Shown here one piece after another: positions 36,936 through 44,408 of a stretch of DNA of 64,000 bases (positions within the stretch are counted from its first letter, which is position 1; each line of letters opens with the position of its first letter). Source of the stretch: Streptomyces griseicoloratus (GTDB taxonomy: Bacteria > Actinomycetota > Actinomycetes > Streptomycetales > Streptomycetaceae); NCBI RefSeq assembly GCF_014534645.1, contig NZ_JACVQF010000025.1, positions 49,239 to 113,238 on the forward strand, in the 5' to 3' direction. A model generated the notes under the pieces. It searched no databases. It had not been told where the DNA came from and saw only the letters and a list, made by a program, of their open reading frames with translations. The translations under genes and the position numbers were made by a program.

Positions 36936-38102
36936 ATGCGTCATTTCGGGCACATCGCCCCTGAGGTGCGGAAGCGTCTCTTCCACCGGGAGCCCTGCAC
37001 CTTCACGGCCGAGTCCCCGGCCCGGCTGCTGTCCGCCGCCCTGGGAGCCACGCTCTACAGCCCGGCCACCCGGCCGAGCCTCGCCGACGACATCCTCAAG
37101 CAGGCCTCGCGCGGAGTGGTCTCGATGGTGCTGTGCCTGGAGGACTCGATCGACGACGCCGACGTGCCCGCCGGCGAGGAGAACCTCGTCCGCCACCTCA
37201 CGGACCTCGCGGAACGCCCCGAGGCGGACCTCCCGCTGCTCTTCGTCCGGGTCCGTACACCCGGGCAGATACCCGACCTCGTAAGGCGTCTCGGCCCCGC
37301 CGTGCGGCTGCTGTCCGGATTCGTACTGCCGAAGTTCACCGAGGAACGCGGCACGCCCTTCCTGGAGGCGCTCTCGCGCGCCGAGACGGCGAGCGGCCGG
37401 CGCCTGTTCGCCATGCCGGTGCTGGAGTCACCGGAACTGCTCTACCGGGAGACCCGCGTGCAGACGCTGGAGGGCATCTTCCGCGCCGTCGACAAGTACC
37501 GCGACCGGGTCCTCGCGCTGCGCCTCGGCGTGACGGATTTCTGCTCCTCCTACGGGCTGCGCCGGGCCCCCGACATGACGGCGTACGACGTCCAGATCGT
37601 CGCCTCCGTCATCGCCGACGTCGTGAACATGCTCGGGCGGGCCGACGGCACCGGATTCACGGTGACCGGGCCGGTGTGGGAGTACTTCCGGATCCAGGAG
37701 AGGATGTTCAAACCGCAACTGCGGCAGAGCCCCTTCCTGGAGGTGCAGGCCGTGGAACTGCGTCAGAAGCTGATCGAACACGCCATGGACGGCCTGCTGC
37801 GGGAGATCTCCCTGGACCACGCCAACGGCCTGCTCGGCAAGACCTGCATCCATCCCTCGCACGTCCTCCCCGTGCACGCCCTGTCGGTGGTCAGCCACGA
37901 GGAGTTCAGCGACGCCCAGGACATCCTGCGGCCCGAGCGCAACGGCGGGGGTGTACTGAGGTCGGCGTACACGAACAAGATGAACGAGGTGAAGCCCCAC
38001 CGCGCCTGGGCCGAGCGCACCCTGCTGCGCGCCGAGGTCTTCGGAGTGGCGAACGAGGACATCGGCTTCGTGGAACTGCTCGCCGCCGGGCTGCCGGACT
38101 GA
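36936..38102 (+). CDS. HpcH/HpaI aldolase/citrate-lyase-like protein of the Ter module
   Basis: 388 residues, cytoplasmic. TIM-barrel lyase motifs: SRGVVSMVLCLEDSIDDADV (metal acid), LLFVRVRTPGQIPDLVRRLG, GFVLPKFTEE, RLFAMPVLESPELLYR, LALRLGVTDFCSSYGLRR, and KTCIHPSHVLPVHAL (citrate-lyase HPSQ-like). C-terminal region includes YTNKMNEVKPHRAWAER. In Ter systems this lyase, a PRTase/StiP pair and a HAD phosphatase form a predicted pathway for a nucleoside-like molecule. ATG at 36936 with GGGGGAG six bases upstream. First gene of a three-gene operon, 13 bases before the next. Confidence 0.92.
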   Translation: MRHFGHIAPEVRKRLFHREPCTFTAESPARLLSAALGATLYSPATRPSLADDILKQASRGVVSMVLCLEDSIDDADVPAGEENLVRHLTDLAERPEADLPLLFVRVRTPGQIPDLVRRLGPAVRLLSGFVLPKFTEERGTPFLEALSRAETASGRRLFAMPVLESPELLYRETRVQTLEGIFRAVDKYRDRVLALRLGVTDFCSSYGLRRAPDMTAYDVQIVASVIADVVNMLGRADGTGFTVTGPVWEYFRIQERMFKPQLRQSPFLEVQAVELRQKLIEHAMDGLLREISLDHANGLLGKTCIHPSHVLPVHALSVVSHEEFSDAQDILRPERNGGGVLRSAYTNKMNEVKPHRAWAERTLLRAEVFGVANEDIGFVELLAAGLPD

Positions 38103-38115
38103 ACACAAGGAACAC

Positions 38116-40650
38116 ATGAACGCCGCAGAGGACGCCGCGCACAACGGGAGGCACGAACACATGGTCGAGGGCGCGCACGCCGAGGGCCCGGCCGGGGTCT
38201 GGTCCGGCAGCTGGGTCGCGGAGCGGCTCGGCGTCGAGCTGGTCGGCGACGACCGGCTGACCGGCCTGCTGGGCCTCGCCCTGCGCCGCAACCCCAAGCG
38301 GGCCCACCTGCTCGTCTCCAACGTGCTCGGCAAGCACGTCCCGCAGTCGCCGTCCGTGGTGTACGGCCACGGCTTCGCCCTCGGCCGCCGCGTGCGCGAC
38401 CTGCTCGGCGCCGAAGCGGCCGGCACCGCGGTCGTCCTCGGCTACGCGGAGACCGCCACCGGCCTCGGCCACTCGGTCGCCGACGGCCTCGGTGCCGCCC
38501 CGTACCTGCACTCCACGCGCCGCCCGGTCACCGGCGTCGCCCAGGCCGGCGGCTTCGAGGAGTCCCATTCGCACGCGACCTCGCACCTCCTGCTGCCCGA
38601 GGACCCGGCACTGCTGGCCGGCGACGGGCCGCTGGTCCTGGTCGACGACGAGTTCTCCACCGGCAACACCGTGCTCAACACCGTCCGGGCCCTGCACGAG
38701 CGCTACCCCCGCAAGCGGTATGTCGTCGTCGCCCTGGTGGACATGCGCTCGCCCGCCGACGCCGGGCGGCTCCAGGACTTCGCGCGGGAGATCGGCGCCC
38801 GCGTGGACCTGGTGACGGCCGCCGCGGGCACGGTCCGCCTGCCCGAGGGCGTCCTGGAGAAGGGGCAGGAACTGGTCGCCCGGCACGAGGCGGCGGCCGC
38901 CGCACCCGCGCGTGAGGGCGCCTCCGGGGCCGGAGTGCCCTCCTCGCCCGCCTTGGCCACCCGCGTCGACCTGCGCTGGCCCGCCGGAGTCCCCGACGGC
39001 GGACGGCACGGATTCACCCCCGGACACCGGGCCGGGCTGGAGGCCGCCCTGCCCGGCATGGCCGCACGGCTCGCCGAAGCGCTGCCCGCCGGCGCCCGCC
39101 GCGTCCTCGTCCTCGGCTTCGAGGAACTGATGTACGCCCCGCTGCGCCTGGCCCTCGCGCTGGAGCAGGCCGCCGACGCCGAGGTGCGCTACTCCACCAC
39201 CACCCGCTCGCCCGTCCTCGCCGTCGACGACCCGGGCTACGCGATACGCACCCGACTGGTCTTCCCCGCGCACGACGACCCGGCCGACGGCCCCGGCGAG
39301 CGCTACGCCTACAACGTGGCGGGCGCCGGCTTCGACGCCGTGGTCGCCGTCGTCGACTCGGTCGCCGACACCCCCGCGCTGCACGCGCCCGACGGCCTGC
39401 TCGCCCGGCTCGCCGCCCACACGCCGCACGTCCTGCTCGCCGTCGTCCCCTCCTACGTCCCCGGAGCCCGGCCCGCCCCCGAAAGGCCCCCCATGCTGCC
39501 CGAGCCCCTGCGCGGCCCCGCCTTCTCCTCCTACGCCCCCGACGAGGTCGGCTGGCTGCTCCAGGACCTCTCGGACGTGACGCTGGAGGCGCCGACCGAG
39601 GAGCGCGAGGAGGCGATCCAGAGCGGCGGCGCCCACTACGCGGAGTCCCTGCCCGTGGAGTACCAGCCCAGCGAGCAGTACCAGGAGCTGTTCCACGCGG
39701 CGCTGGAGACGTCCGCGGCACGGCTCGCGCGGGCCGTCGGCGCCGTCACCGAGATCGTGCTGGCCGAGCGGTCGCCGCGCCCCGTCCTGGTCTCCCTCGC
39801 CCGCGCGGGCACACCCGTCGGCATCCTGATGCGCCGCTGGGCACAGTTCCGGCACGGTCTCGACCTCCCCCACTACGCCGTGTCGATCGTCCGGGGCCGC
39901 GGCATCGACGCCAACGCGCTGCGCTGGCTGGCCGGCCACCACGACCCGGCCGACGTCGTCTTCGTCGACGGCTGGACCGGCAAGGGCGCCATCACCCGCG
40001 AACTCGCCGCCGCACTGCGCGACTTCGAGGTCTCCGACGGCATCACCGGCTTCGACCCGGAGATCGCCGTGCTGGCCGACCCCGGCTCCTGCGTCCGCAC
40101 CTACGGCACCCGCGACGACTTCCTCATCCCCTCCGCCTGCCTCAACTCCACCGTCTCCGGCCTGATATCCCGCACCGTGCTCCGCGCCGACCTGGTCGGG
40201 CCGCACGACTTCCACGGCGCGAAGTTCTACCGCGAACTCGCCGCCTCCGACCTCTCCCCGGCCTTCCTCGACGCCGTCTCCGCCCGCTTCCCCGAGGTCG
40301 CGGACCAGGCCGACGCCCAGGCCAAGGAACTCCTCGCCGCCGACCGCACCCCCACCTGGGAGGGCTGGGCGGCCGTCGAGCGCATCAGCGAGGAGTACGG
40401 CATCCACGACGTCAACCTCGTCAAACCCGGCGTCGGCGAGACCACCCGCGTGATGCTGCGCCGGGTGCCGTGGAAGGTGCTGGCACGGGCCGGGGCCGGC
40501 AGCGACCTGGACCACGTCCGCCTGCTGGCCGACCAGCGGGGCGTGCCCGTGGAGGAGGTCGCCGGCCTGCCCTACACCTGCGTCGGGCTGATCCACCCCA
40601 AGTACACGCGGGGCGCGACGGGCGCCGACGGCAAGGCGGTGACGGTCTGA
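38116..40650 (+). CDS. Fused phosphoribosyltransferase-TRSP-StiP-PELOTA protein of the Ter module
   Basis: 844 residues that combine normally separate Ter components. Residues about 30-245: PRTase_2-type phosphoribosyltransferase, PRPP loop VLVDDEFSTGNTVLNT near 174-189, preceded by GGFEESHSHATSHLL. About 300-460: TRSP domain with VLVLGFEELMYAPLRLAL and the name-giving STTTRSPVLAVDD. About 465-715: StiP/PRTase_1 domain with ILMRRWAQFRHGLDLPHYAV and a second PRPP-like loop VFVDGWTGKGAITREL near 614. About 735-840: PELOTA-like RNA-binding end (NLVKPGVGETTRVMLRRVP, DLDHVRLLADQRGVPVEEV). Ribosome site AAGGA. Stop overlaps the HAD start by one base (TGATG). Confidence 0.9.
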   Translation: MNAAEDAAHNGRHEHMVEGAHAEGPAGVWSGSWVAERLGVELVGDDRLTGLLGLALRRNPKRAHLLVSNVLGKHVPQSPSVVYGHGFALGRRVRDLLGAEAAGTAVVLGYAETATGLGHSVADGLGAAPYLHSTRRPVTGVAQAGGFEESHSHATSHLLLPEDPALLAGDGPLVLVDDEFSTGNTVLNTVRALHERYPRKRYVVVALVDMRSPADAGRLQDFAREIGARVDLVTAAAGTVRLPEGVLEKGQELVARHEAAAAAPAREGASGAGVPSSPALATRVDLRWPAGVPDGGRHGFTPGHRAGLEAALPGMAARLAEALPAGARRVLVLGFEELMYAPLRLALALEQAADAEVRYSTTTRSPVLAVDDPGYAIRTRLVFPAHDDPADGPGERYAYNVAGAGFDAVVAVVDSVADTPALHAPDGLLARLAAHTPHVLLAVVPSYVPGARPAPERPPMLPEPLRGPAFSSYAPDEVGWLLQDLSDVTLEAPTEEREEAIQSGGAHYAESLPVEYQPSEQYQELFHAALETSAARLARAVGAVTEIVLAERSPRPVLVSLARAGTPVGILMRRWAQFRHGLDLPHYAVSIVRGRGIDANALRWLAGHHDPADVVFVDGWTGKGAITRELAAALRDFEVSDGITGFDPEIAVLADPGSCVRTYGTRDDFLIPSACLNSTVSGLISRTVLRADLVGPHDFHGAKFYRELAASDLSPAFLDAVSARFPEVADQADAQAKELLAADRTPTWEGWAAVERISEEYGIHDVNLVKPGVGETTRVMLRRVPWKVLARAGAGSDLDHVRLLADQRGVPVEEVAGLPYTCVGLIHPKYTRGATGADGKAVTV

Positions 40651-41462
40651 TGCCGGTGCTCGTCGCGAGCGACCTCGACCGCACGCTCATCTACTCCGCC
40701 GCCGCCCTGGGGCTGACCATGCCCGACCCGCGGGCACCCCGGCTGCTGTGCGTGGAGGTCTACCAGAGCGAGCCCCTGTCCTACATGACGGAGACGGCCG
40801 CCCGGCTGCTGACGGACCTCGGCGACACGGCGGTCTTCGTGCCGACCACCACCCGGACCCGCACGCAGTACCAGCGCATCAACCTGCCGGGTCCCCCGCC
40901 GAAGTACGCGATCTGCGCCAACGGCGGCCACCTGCTGGTCGACGGCGTCTCCGACCCCGCCTGGCACGCGCGGGTGACGGCCCGGCTGGCCGACGAGTGC
41001 GCGCCGCTGGCCGAGGTGCAGGAGCATCTGCTGCGCACCGCCGACCCGGTGTGGGTGCGCAAGCACCGGATCGCCGAGGACCTCTTCGCCTACCTCGTCG
41101 TCGAGCGGGAGCTGCTGCCCGAGGACTGGGTGAAGGAACTCGCCGTCTGGGCCGAGAACCGCGGCTGGACCGTGTCCCTCCAGGGCCGCAAGATCTACGC
41201 CGTGCCGGGACCGCTCACCAAGAGCGCGGCCGTCCGCGAGATCGCCCGCCGCACCGGCGCCGACGTCACCGTCGCCGCCGGCGACTCCCTCCTCGACGCC
41301 GACCTGCTGCTCGCGGCGGACCGGGGCTGGCGCCCCGGCCACGGCGAGCTGGCCGACTCCGGCTGGACGGCCCCCACCGTCACCGCCCTGCCCGAGCGCG
41401 GGGTGCTGGCGGGGGAGCGGATCCTGCGGGAATTCCTGCAGGCGGCGTGCCCGGCCCTGTGA
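40650..41462 (+). CDS. HAD-superfamily phosphatase of the Ter module (terHAD)
   Basis: 270 residues. HAD motif I VASDLDRTLIYSAAAL (nucleophile Asp8, acid Asp10), motif II VPTTTRTRTQ, motif III Lys in GPLTKSAAVREI, motif IV VTVAAGDSLLDADLL. The large cap between motifs II and III (residues about 75-185) is a Cof/SPP type. Expected to dephosphorylate the product made by the PRTase and lyase upstream, to release the nucleoside-like compound. Translationally coupled by TGATG. Its 3' end overlaps the convergent DedA gene by 83 bases. Confidence 0.92.
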   Translation: MPVLVASDLDRTLIYSAAALGLTMPDPRAPRLLCVEVYQSEPLSYMTETAARLLTDLGDTAVFVPTTTRTRTQYQRINLPGPPPKYAICANGGHLLVDGVSDPAWHARVTARLADECAPLAEVQEHLLRTADPVWVRKHRIAEDLFAYLVVERELLPEDWVKELAVWAENRGWTVSLQGRKIYAVPGPLTKSAAVREIARRTGADVTVAAGDSLLDADLLLAADRGWRPGHGELADSGWTAPTVTALPERGVLAGERILREFLQAACPAL

Positions 41463-42171
41463 CCTCGGCCGGTCCCGAGGGCGCGTCCCCGGGACCGGAC
41501 CGCTGTATGCCCTGGCGGCGGCGCCGGCGGTGCCCGGCCCCCGGCCGCAGCAGCCGCATGCCGATGAACACCAGCACCGCCAGGACGGCGCCCACGAGGA
41601 CCACCTTCGAGTACGCGGAGACGATGCGCGTCACCTCGGACCAGTTGTCACCCAGGGCATAGCCCGCCAGCACGAACGCCGTGTTCCAGATCGCGCTGCC
41701 CAGCGTGGTCAGGCCGAGGAACACGGGCAGCCGCATCCGCTCGACGCCCGCCGGCACGGAGATCAGACTGCGGAAGATCGGGATCATCCGGCCGAAGAAC
41801 ACCGCCTTGGTGCCGTGCCGCAGGAACCACGCCTCCGTCTTCTCTATGTCGGCCACCTTCACCAGCGGCAGCCGCCCCGCTATCGCCACCGTGCGGTCGC
41901 GGCCGAGCAGCGCACCGATCCCGTACAGGGCGAGGGCGCCGATCACCGAGCCCGCCGTCGTCCAGAGCAGGGCGGCGAGCAGGTCCATGCGGCCGGAGCT
42001 CGCCGCGAACCCGGCGAGCGGAAGGATCACTTCGCTCGGCAGGGGAGGGAAGAGGTTCTCCAGGGCGATGGCGAGGCCGGCTCCCGGCGCGCCGAGCGCG
42101 TCCATCAGGTCGTTGATCCACTGCGGTGCGGCACCGCTGTCCGCGGCCGTCTGCGCTGCGATGGCTGTCAT
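41380..42171 (-). CDS. DedA family (VTT domain) membrane protein
   Basis: 263 residues. WINDLMDALGAPGAGLAIALENLFPPLPSEVILPLAGFAA is the DedA N-terminal re-entrant motif (FPPIPSE type), followed by LLWTTAGSVIGALALYGIGALLGR, GRMIPIFRSLISVPAGVERM (conserved Arg) and LGLTTLGSAIWNTAFVLAGYALGDNW. DedA proteins are scramblases or flippases for polyprenyl phosphates and phospholipids. The Arg/Pro/Gly-rich last 50 residues overlap the terHAD 3' end on the other strand. ATG at 42171 lies seven bases after TAGCGT (minus strand), a leaderless start; a longer frame to 43290 is antisense to the kinase gene. Confidence 0.92.
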   Translation of the reverse strand: MTAIAAQTAADSGAAPQWINDLMDALGAPGAGLAIALENLFPPLPSEVILPLAGFAASSGRMDLLAALLWTTAGSVIGALALYGIGALLGRDRTVAIAGRLPLVKVADIEKTEAWFLRHGTKAVFFGRMIPIFRSLISVPAGVERMRLPVFLGLTTLGSAIWNTAFVLAGYALGDNWSEVTRIVSAYSKVVLVGAVLAVLVFIGMRLLRPGAGHRRRRRQGIQRSGPGDAPSGPAEVTGPGTPPAGIPAGSAPPPAPRARAGR

Positions 42172-42303
42172 GCCGACCACGCTAGAAAACCGGAGCTGAA
42201 GGGACGCTGAGGAAGACCGCATGATCCGTTGTGGTCGACCACAGCCGGGAATTGCGGTTTTCCGCAGTGTGCGCCGCAGCCGCGCCCGACTAGCCTCGCG
42301 ATC
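42172..42303. promoter_or_regulatory. Divergent promoters of dedA and the two-component system
   Basis: 132 bases. Leaderless -10 boxes lie at both ends: complement of 42179-42184 (TAGCGT) for dedA and TAGCCT at 42291-42296 for the kinase. Between them are the perfect 14-base palindrome TGTGGTCGACCACA (42230-42243) and a small hairpin TGCGG-TTTT-CCGCA (42253-42266), candidate sites for the response regulator. Confidence 0.5.
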
Positions 42304-43446
42304 ATGCGAGACATGGTGCGGCGCGGTGCGCGGTGCGCGGTGGGCCTGATCTGGGGGGCCGCCGCGGCCGTCGTCGAGCTGCTCTTCACCGCCGTGGCGG
42401 GGCTGGCCCTGCTGGCGGTCGCCGCCTGGCCGGCCGGCCGTCGTGCCGTACTGCGTCCGGTCCTCGTGTGCGCACGGAGACTGGCGGAGCTGGACCGGGC
42501 CCGGCTGCGGATCTGGCTGGGGGTCCACACCTCGCCCGTGTACGAGGACACGCAGGCCCTGGGATATCTGGCCTGCCGCTGGACCCTCGGTGTCCTCGGC
42601 GCGGTGGTGATGCTGTCGGCGGCGATCGGCCTCGGGTACGGCACGTCCTGGACATACCTCTGGCTGCTGGTCGACGACGTACGGAACAGCGCGTCGGTCC
42701 TCTACACGTCCCTCGGCGGGCTGTTCCTGCTCTTCCTCGCCGTGCAGGGCATACTCGCCGTGGCCGAGCTGGAGGGGAAGCTGGCGGGACGCCTGCTCGG
42801 CCCGCGCCACCAGGAGCAGCTCGAGCGGCGGATCGTCGAACTGTCCACGAGCCGCGCCGCCGTGGTCGACGCGGTGAACGACGAACGACGCCGCATCGAG
42901 CGGGACCTGCACGACGGTGTGCAGCAACGTCTGGTCGCCCTCGGCATGCTGCTCGGCCGCGCCCGGCGCAGCCAGGATCCCGATCGCAGGGACCGGCTGC
43001 TGCGTCAGGCCCACGACGAGAGCCGCCGGGCCCTGGACGAGCTGCGCGAGGTGGCCTGGCGGGTCTACCCGACCACGCTGGACGAGGCGGGCCTGCGCGC
43101 CGCGCTGGAGACGGTCGCCGAGCGGACGTCCGTCCCGGTCGCCGTGGAGTACGACGTCGCCGAGGAACCGGAGCGGGCCGTTGCGACCGTCGCCTACTTC
43201 GTGGTCTGCGAGGCGGTCACCAACGCGGTCAAACACGCGGCGCCGAGCCGGATAAGGGTCGTCGTCAGATCGGAGGGGAAAACGGTGCATGTGAGCGTCC
43301 AGGACGACGGCCGTGGTGGGGCCGACGCCGGCGGCAGCGGACTGTTCGGGCTCGCCCGGCGAGTCGCCGCCCTCGACGGCAGCCTCAGTGTGGCCAGCCC
43401 GCCGGGCGGCCCCACGCTCGTGGCCGCGGAGCTGCCGTGCGGGTGA
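42304..43446 (+). CDS. Two-component sensor histidine kinase (NarL/DesK type)
   Basis: 380 residues. Membrane segments near residues 10-40 (LIWGAAAAVVELLFTAVAGLALLAVAAW) and about 95-155. HisKA_3 phosphoacceptor region: ERRRIERDLHDGVQQRLVALGMLLGRARR, His near residue 205. HATPase: VVCEAVTNAVKHAAPSRIRVVV (N box), VSVQDDGRGGADAGGSGLFGLARRVAALDG (G boxes). ATG at 42304 follows TAGCCT by seven bases, no ribosome site. Its last bases overlap the response regulator start. Signal unknown. Confidence 0.95.
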   Translation: MRDMVRRGARCAVGLIWGAAAAVVELLFTAVAGLALLAVAAWPAGRRAVLRPVLVCARRLAELDRARLRIWLGVHTSPVYEDTQALGYLACRWTLGVLGAVVMLSAAIGLGYGTSWTYLWLLVDDVRNSASVLYTSLGGLFLLFLAVQGILAVAELEGKLAGRLLGPRHQEQLERRIVELSTSRAAVVDAVNDERRRIERDLHDGVQQRLVALGMLLGRARRSQDPDRRDRLLRQAHDESRRALDELREVAWRVYPTTLDEAGLRAALETVAERTSVPVAVEYDVAEEPERAVATVAYFVVCEAVTNAVKHAAPSRIRVVVRSEGKTVHVSVQDDGRGGADAGGSGLFGLARRVAALDGSLSVASPPGGPTLVAAELPCG

Positions 43447-44081
43447 TGCTCGCCGAGGACTCGACCCTGCTGCGGGAGGGGCTCGTGCGCCTGCTGGCGG
43501 AGGAAGGGCACGAGGTGCTCGCGGCCGTCGGCAATGCCGAGCTGTTGCTGAAGGCGGTCGCCGAGGACCCGCCGGACGTGGTCGTCGTCGACGTCCGGAT
43601 GCCGCCGACGCACACGGACGAGGGCCTGCGCGCGGCCCTGGAGATCCGTGAACGGCTGCCCGGGACCGGCGTGCTGGTGCTCTCGCAGTACGTGGAGAAG
43701 CGGTACGCGACGGAGCTGCTGACCGGTGAGACGGAAGGAGTCGGCTATCTGCTCAAGGACCGGGTGGTCCAGGTCGACGAGTTCCTGGACGCGTTGGAGC
43801 GCGTGGCCGGCGGGCGCGCCGCCTTCGACCCGGAGGTCGTGCGCCAGCTGCTCGGGCGCACGACGCACACCGACCCGCTCGCCCGGCTCACCGCACGGGA
43901 GCGGGACGTGCTCGCGGAGATGGCGCAGGGGCACACCAACGCGGCGATCGCGCGACGGCTGCACATCTCGCAGAGTGCCGTCGAGAAGCACATCAACGCG
44001 ATCTTCGACAAGCTGGAACTGACCGGGGGTGAGGGCTATTCACGCAGGGTGCTGGCGGTGCTCCGCTATCTGGGGAGCTGA
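43437..44081 (+). CDS. LuxR-type (NarL/FixJ) response regulator
   Basis: 214 residues. Receiver: VMLAEDSTLLREGLVRLLAEEG (acidic pocket), phospho-Asp in VVVVDVRMPPTHTDEG, Lys in GYLLKDRV. Output: LTARERDVLAEMAQGHTNAAIARRLHISQSAVEKHINAIFDKLEL, a LuxR helix-turn-helix. The start is within the kinase 3' end; GTG codons at 43437 and 43443 and ATG at 43446 are all in frame, so the exact start is uncertain by three residues. Forms a translationally coupled pair with the kinase. Confidence 0.94.
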   Translation: MRVMLAEDSTLLREGLVRLLAEEGHEVLAAVGNAELLLKAVAEDPPDVVVVDVRMPPTHTDEGLRAALEIRERLPGTGVLVLSQYVEKRYATELLTGETEGVGYLLKDRVVQVDEFLDALERVAGGRAAFDPEVVRQLLGRTTHTDPLARLTARERDVLAEMAQGHTNAAIARRLHISQSAVEKHINAIFDKLELTGGEGYSRRVLAVLRYLGS

Positions 44082-44122
44082 AGGCGGCCCGCACAGCCCG
44101 GCGGCGGTGACAGCTGCGCGGG

Positions 44123-44347
44123 TCAGCCGCAGCAGCCTCCGCCGCAGCAGCCGCCTCCGCCCCCGCCGCCCGACCGGGGGGCCGGCGCCGGCGCGGAGGC
44201 CGAGCCGCCGACGGCGACCGTCGACAGGAGCTTCACCGTGTCGTCGTGGCCCGCGGGGCAGGCGGCGGGGGCCGAGGACTCGGCCATGGGACGGCTCATT
44301 TCGAAGGTGTCGCCGCAGGTCCGGCAGCGGTACTCGTAGCGAGGCAT
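44123..44347 (-). CDS. FmdB-type zinc ribbon protein with Cys/Gly-rich tail
   Basis: 74 residues. N-terminal zinc ribbon MPRYEYRCRTCGDTFEMSRPM with CxxC, then a second metal pair in CPAGHDD (Cys/His), as in the FmdB/putative regulatory protein family. The end is unusual: GGGGGGGCCGGGCCG, four cysteines in paired CC within glycines, which could bind metal. ATG at 44347 lies six bases after TAACCT (minus strand), so it is leaderless; a GTG at 44353 would add two residues. Function unknown. Confidence 0.85.
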   Translation of the reverse strand: MPRYEYRCRTCGDTFEMSRPMAESSAPAACPAGHDDTVKLLSTVAVGGSASAPAPAPRSGGGGGGGCCGGGCCG

Positions 44348-44408
44348 GCGCACAGGTTAACCGGCGCTCCGGCCCCGTCGCAGGGCAAGCGGCGCCGCAC
44401 CTGCGCCG

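Noticed and set aside
37906-40596. 896-residue minus-strand frame over the Ter PRTase-StiP gene
   Set aside because: Covers a certain plus-strand gene and shows antisense composition without motifs.
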